Assembly: GCA_018335935.1 (NCBI GenBank)
Contig: JAGXRG010000012.1
Location: 124,001-188,000, forward strand
DNA length: 64,000 bases
Source of the DNA: Chitinophagaceae bacterium
Lineage (GTDB): Bacteria > Bacteroidota > Bacteroidia > Chitinophagales > Chitinophagaceae
Direction: 5' to 3'
Shown here: one piece after another, positions 60,174-64,000 of the stretch
Layout of the letters: each line of letters begins with the position of its first letter
Position numbering within the stretch: position 1 is the stretch's first letter
Notes under the pieces: generated by a model
Told to the model about the DNA's origin: nothing
The model's database searches: none
The model's input: only the letters and a program-made list of their open reading frames with translations
Made by a program: the position numbers and the translations under genes

Positions 60174-60821
60174 ATGGCATTAATAGCACCATCATTATTG
60201 TCGTGTAATTTTTTACATTTAGAAGATGAATGTAAAATGATTAATGAAAGTCAAGCCGACTGGTTTCATTTAGATGTAATGGATGGAAGATTTGTACCCA
60301 ATATAAGTTTTGGTTTACCCATTATTGAACACATAAAAAGAGTAGCTACAAAAACTTTAGATGTACATTTAATGATTGAAGAGCCAGAAAAATATGCTGA
60401 AGATTTTAAAAAAGCAGGTGCTGATATTCTTACAGTGCACATAGAAGCTTGCCAACATTTACACAGAAATATTCAACAAATTAAAAGTTTGAATATGAAA
60501 GCAGGTGTTGCTGTAAACCCACATACTTCAATTCAGCTTTTAGACGATGTTTTAGTAGATATTGATGTAGTTTGTTTAATGAGTGTTAACCCAGGTTTTG
60601 GCGGGCAAAAATTCATTCAAAATACACTTCATAAGATTTCTAAACTAAAAGATAGAATTCTTCAACGAAACTTAAATGTTTTAATAGAAATTGATGGAGG
60701 AGTTACTTTAGAAAATGCATCTACCATTATAAAAGCTGGTGCAGATGTTTTAGTTGCAGGCAATACCGTGTTTAAATCATCTAACCCAAAAGAAAGTATT
60801 GCATCTTTAAAAGCTTTATAA
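60174..60821 (+). CDS. rpe: Ribulose-phosphate 3-epimerase
   Basis: IAPSLLSCNFLHLEDE; FHLDVMDGRFVPNISFG; MSVNPGFGGQKFI. Confidence 0.95.
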   Translation: MALIAPSLLSCNFLHLEDECKMINESQADWFHLDVMDGRFVPNISFGLPIIEHIKRVATKTLDVHLMIEEPEKYAEDFKKAGADILTVHIEACQHLHRNIQQIKSLNMKAGVAVNPHTSIQLLDDVLVDIDVVCLMSVNPGFGGQKFIQNTLHKISKLKDRILQRNLNVLIEIDGGVTLENASTIIKAGADVLVAGNTVFKSSNPKESIASLKAL

Positions 60822-60901
60822 TCTTCCTTTATTCATAAATTAAAAATTTATTTTCTTAGGTTCAATTAAGTAGCTACTTTCTTATATTCGCAACTACTAT
60901 T

Positions 60902-61441
60902 TTGACAGAGACAGCAACACATAATATTCAGGTATCTATTACAGCTATTAAAGCAAAAGATAAAAAAGCATTTGCGGATTTATATGATAAATATTCCGGT
61001 GCTTTATTAAATATTATTCTGAGAATAGTGAATAATCAAGAATTAGCTGAAGATGTTTTACAAGAGGCTTTTTTAAAAATATGGAGAAACATAGATCGAT
61101 ATGATGAAGATAAATCAACCATCTTCACATGGATGTTAAATATTAGTAGAAACACTGCAATTGATGCCCTCAGAAAAAAAAGTACAAGACCAACAATCCA
61201 AACAGACACAGAAGACGTATATGTTAGTAGTTCAAACACTATAGAAACCAATGTGAACTTAATTGGAGTGAAAAATTCTTTAAAATATTTAACTACTGAA
61301 CAGAGCTTAGCTATTCAGGCTGTGTATTTTAGTGGACTCACACACGATGATGCAGCAAAATATTTAGATATTCCATTAGGAACTTTAAAAACAAGAATAA
61401 GAATGGGTTTAGCTACCTTAAAAAAAGTATTTGTGCAATAA
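60902..61441 (+). CDS. ECF-type RNA polymerase sigma factor
   Basis: QELAEDVLQEAFLKIWRNIDRYDEDKSTIFTWMLNISRNTAIDALRKK; TTG start. Confidence 0.93.
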   Translation: MTETATHNIQVSITAIKAKDKKAFADLYDKYSGALLNIILRIVNNQELAEDVLQEAFLKIWRNIDRYDEDKSTIFTWMLNISRNTAIDALRKKSTRPTIQTDTEDVYVSSSNTIETNVNLIGVKNSLKYLTTEQSLAIQAVYFSGLTHDDAAKYLDIPLGTLKTRIRMGLATLKKVFVQ

Positions 61442-62248
61442 ATGAATGTAAATGATTACATATTATCCGGAATTCTAGAACAATATGTTTTAGGCGATGT
61501 TTCTCCTCAAGAAAAGCAAGAGGTCGAGTGCATGAGCCACATATATCCAGAAATTAAAGAAGAACTTATTAAAGTTGAAAAAGCTTTAGAAGGTTTTGCT
61601 ATGGATAATGCTGTAACTGTTCCATATCATATCAAGAAAAATATTTTTGATTTAATAGAGCAAGAAGAAAAAAGTGAATCAAGAAATGAATCTTCAAGTA
61701 AAGTAGTTCCGATTAATACAGATAAAGAAGTAAAAGTTGTTGGCTTTAATTATAAAAAATATTTAGTAGCTGCATCTGTATTATTTATAATTAGCTTATC
61801 TGGTTTATACTTGTTCATGAATGCCAACAAAAAATCTACAGAGCTGGCTATGAGTCAACAAATTGAAAATTTAACTCAAGATAAAATTGCTTTAGAAGAG
61901 AGTTACAAAAATCAACTTGCTGCATTATCTATTCAAAACAATAAAATTTTTGTTTTACAAGGTAATACAAAAGCTCCTGGTAAAACCATGGTGGTGGCTT
62001 GGAATACAGTAACTGGAAATGTTTATGTTAATAATATTCAGTTACCATCTACCCCAGCCGACAAACAATATCAACTTTGGGCTTTAAAAGATGGCAAACC
62101 TATAGATTTAGGTGTTTTTGATGTAAATACCAATTTACAAAACATGAAGAACGTTCAAGGGGCACAAGCTTTTGCTGTTACACTTGAGAAAAAAGGTGGA
62201 AGTCCTACTCCAAATTTAGAAGAGCTTTACGCTATAGTAAATATTTAA
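61442..62248 (+). CDS. Anti-sigma factor (RskA-like)
   Basis: LEQYVLGDVSPQEKQEVE; single TM; PADKQYQLWALKDGKPIDLGVFDV. Confidence 0.9.
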   Translation: MNVNDYILSGILEQYVLGDVSPQEKQEVECMSHIYPEIKEELIKVEKALEGFAMDNAVTVPYHIKKNIFDLIEQEEKSESRNESSSKVVPINTDKEVKVVGFNYKKYLVAASVLFIISLSGLYLFMNANKKSTELAMSQQIENLTQDKIALEESYKNQLAALSIQNNKIFVLQGNTKAPGKTMVVAWNTVTGNVYVNNIQLPSTPADKQYQLWALKDGKPIDLGVFDVNTNLQNMKNVQGAQAFAVTLEKKGGSPTPNLEELYAIVNI

Positions 62249-62264
62249 TCTTAAATTTTTTATT

Positions 62265-63560
62265 TTGAAACATAGAATTATCGTACATGCTATGATAGTT
62301 TTTGTCATGATTTCTTGTGGCAAAAAACAATCTTTAATTGAAAAATCTTTAATAGACTCTTCCATTGCTAATTATTCAAGAGATTTTAATAAAATCGCTA
62401 AATTTTTAGAGAATGATTTAAATTTTTGGAAGAACAGAACTATTGGCCAACCTGCTGATATAGTTAACTCAGTAAAATATGCTGCATTATTAATAAGTAA
62501 GTTTCAGATTACTGGAGATGTGAATTACATACATCAATCAGATAGTATTTTGTTCGAAGTTTCAAAAAATTATAATCATAAAGAATCTTCCATTTTTTCA
62601 TCCTTAAGTAACCATTACATTTTACAACATCGATTTCATGAAGCTGATTCGTTGTTTAAAAAAGCAGATTCTTTAGGATTAAAAACTTACAATAAACTTA
62701 GCCAAGCTTTTGACATTTATTTTGAGTTAGGGCTATTTCAATTAGCAGAAAAAAGTCTTCTTAAATTAAATCAAACCAACGATTTTGGCTATCAATTTAG
62801 AATATCGAAGTTGATGCATTATAAAGGAGATTTAGATTCATCTATCAATGCAATGACAGCTGCAACACAATTGGTGAGTAAAAATGAAACTTTATTGCAA
62901 AATGCTCAATCGAACCTTGCAGATTTGTATTTGCATGATAATGATGTTAAAAATGCATACTTCAATTACAAAGTATGCTTACAAAAAAATGCTTCAGATT
63001 TACATTCATTGATGGGATTGGGCTGGTTAGCCCTAGTGCATGATGGAAACGATTCTTTAGCGAAACACATTTTTGAATTTGCAGCTACAAAAACTTTATT
63101 ACCAGATCCTATTTTCAAATTAGTTTCTTGGGCTCAATTTAATAATGATACTATTAATGAATTACACTTTGCACAATTATTTGAGCAAAAAGCAGCTCAA
63201 AATATCTATGGCAATATGTACAACAAATATTTAATTCTGTTGTACACTCAAATTTTAAACAATCCTTTAAAAGCTGTTGAATTGGCAAGAAAAGAAATTA
63301 TAAATAGAGCAACACCACAAACTTATAGTTGGTTGGTTTATTCTTTGGCCTTTAACAAAGAATTTGATGAGGCCGATAAATTATACAAGGAATTTGTTGA
63401 AGGAAAACCACTTGAGGGTTTGGAACTGTATTATATGGGAAAATATATGTTGGCAAAAAATAAAATTTATAATGCTAAACAATATTTTAAAGAAGCAGCA
63501 AAAAATAAATACGATTTATCTCCAAGAATTATGGATGATATAAATAAGCTTTTGAATTAG
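62265..63560 (+). CDS. TPR-repeat lipoprotein
   Basis: TTG start; MISCGKKQ lipobox-like; TPR-like helical repeats. Confidence 0.75.
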   Translation: MKHRIIVHAMIVFVMISCGKKQSLIEKSLIDSSIANYSRDFNKIAKFLENDLNFWKNRTIGQPADIVNSVKYAALLISKFQITGDVNYIHQSDSILFEVSKNYNHKESSIFSSLSNHYILQHRFHEADSLFKKADSLGLKTYNKLSQAFDIYFELGLFQLAEKSLLKLNQTNDFGYQFRISKLMHYKGDLDSSINAMTAATQLVSKNETLLQNAQSNLADLYLHDNDVKNAYFNYKVCLQKNASDLHSLMGLGWLALVHDGNDSLAKHIFEFAATKTLLPDPIFKLVSWAQFNNDTINELHFAQLFEQKAAQNIYGNMYNKYLILLYTQILNNPLKAVELARKEIINRATPQTYSWLVYSLAFNKEFDEADKLYKEFVEGKPLEGLELYYMGKYMLAKNKIYNAKQYFKEAAKNKYDLSPRIMDDINKLLN

Positions 63561-63563
63561 ATT

Positions 63564-64000
63564 TTATATTCTTTCAAATATCCAATAAATAGAAACCAGC
63601 CCTATTATAATAGATAATGGAATTACAATTCTTGATTTATAAAACCAAGCATTTCTTACCCACTTAATCAGAGTAAAATATAATGCTGCAATAACAGCAA
63701 TTTGTCCAAATTCTACTCCAACATTAAACATCAATAAAGAAGAAATAAATTTATTTTGTGGCAATCCTATATCTGAAAGTACTGCAGCAAAACCTAATCC
63801 ATGTATTAAACCAAAAACAAATACCACAGCTATTCTGCTGGGTTTTACTTTACTAGAAAAAATGTTTTCAATAGCAACATATAAAATTGAAATAGCAATA
63901 ATAACTTCTACAATTGCAGTTGGTGCTTTAATAATTTGAAACATACTTAAACCTAAGGTTATGGTATGAGCAATGGTAAAAGCAGTTGCTTGAATGAGTA
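63564..64000 (-). CDS. HupE/UreJ-like membrane protein, 5' end outside window
   Basis: FTIAHTITLGLS (upstream in-frame) and VFGLIHGLGFAAVLSDIGLP; 5' end runs off the right edge. Confidence 0.82.
   Translation of the reverse strand, partial: LIQATAFTIAHTITLGLSMFQIIKAPTAIVEVIIAISILYVAIENIFSSKVKPSRIAVVFVFGLIHGLGFAAVLSDIGLPQNKFISSLLMFNVGVEFGQIAVIAALYFTLIKWVRNAWFYKSRIVIPLSIIIGLVSIYWIFERI

Noticed and set aside
1-64000. CRISPR arrays, phage or transposon genes, tRNA/rRNA, restriction or toxin-antitoxin modules
   Set aside because: Looked for direct-repeat/spacer units, transposase/integrase motifs and tRNA-like folds in intergenic gaps; none seen. The heptad arrays have no spacers and are not CRISPR.

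Overview
This is a low-GC Bacteroidota chromosomal window, probably Chitinophagaceae-like. The taxonomic call is an inference from protein families and TTTG-N19-TAnnTTTG type promoters. It is densely packed with about 67 mostly housekeeping genes: gatC/gatA, tatA, rplS, rpsA, rpsL-rpsG, accB-accC, maeB, ispH, nadC, panC, glgB, pdhA, tsaB, hldD, an htrA/degP homolog, an LptF/G permease, an AsmA-family gene, and an ECF sigma/anti-sigma pair. I see no rRNA, tRNA, CRISPR array, prophage or transposon. The most unusual signals are structural. (1) Five intergenic spacers are partly or wholly built of degenerate 7-nt-period words (lutA-EVE, EVE-hypothetical, DUF985-glgB, rpsL-rpsG, accB-accC), and their edges coincide with start or stop codons. 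(2) Seven of 14 convergent junctions overlap by exactly 4 nt (TTAA/TTAG/CTAA). (3) A small zinc-ribbon membrane gene has a coding-like 29-codon in-frame extension past a TAA, ending inside one of the heptad arrays. (4) rplS and rpsL share a near-identical promoter/transcript-start element, TACTTTTGCCGTCCGAAAAAA. (5) There are tightly coupled unexplained operons: TM2-DUF2752-DUF4870-M48, and an ABC ATPase overlapping an AlkD-like gene. All calls come from reading the sequence and translated ORFs; no database search was run.
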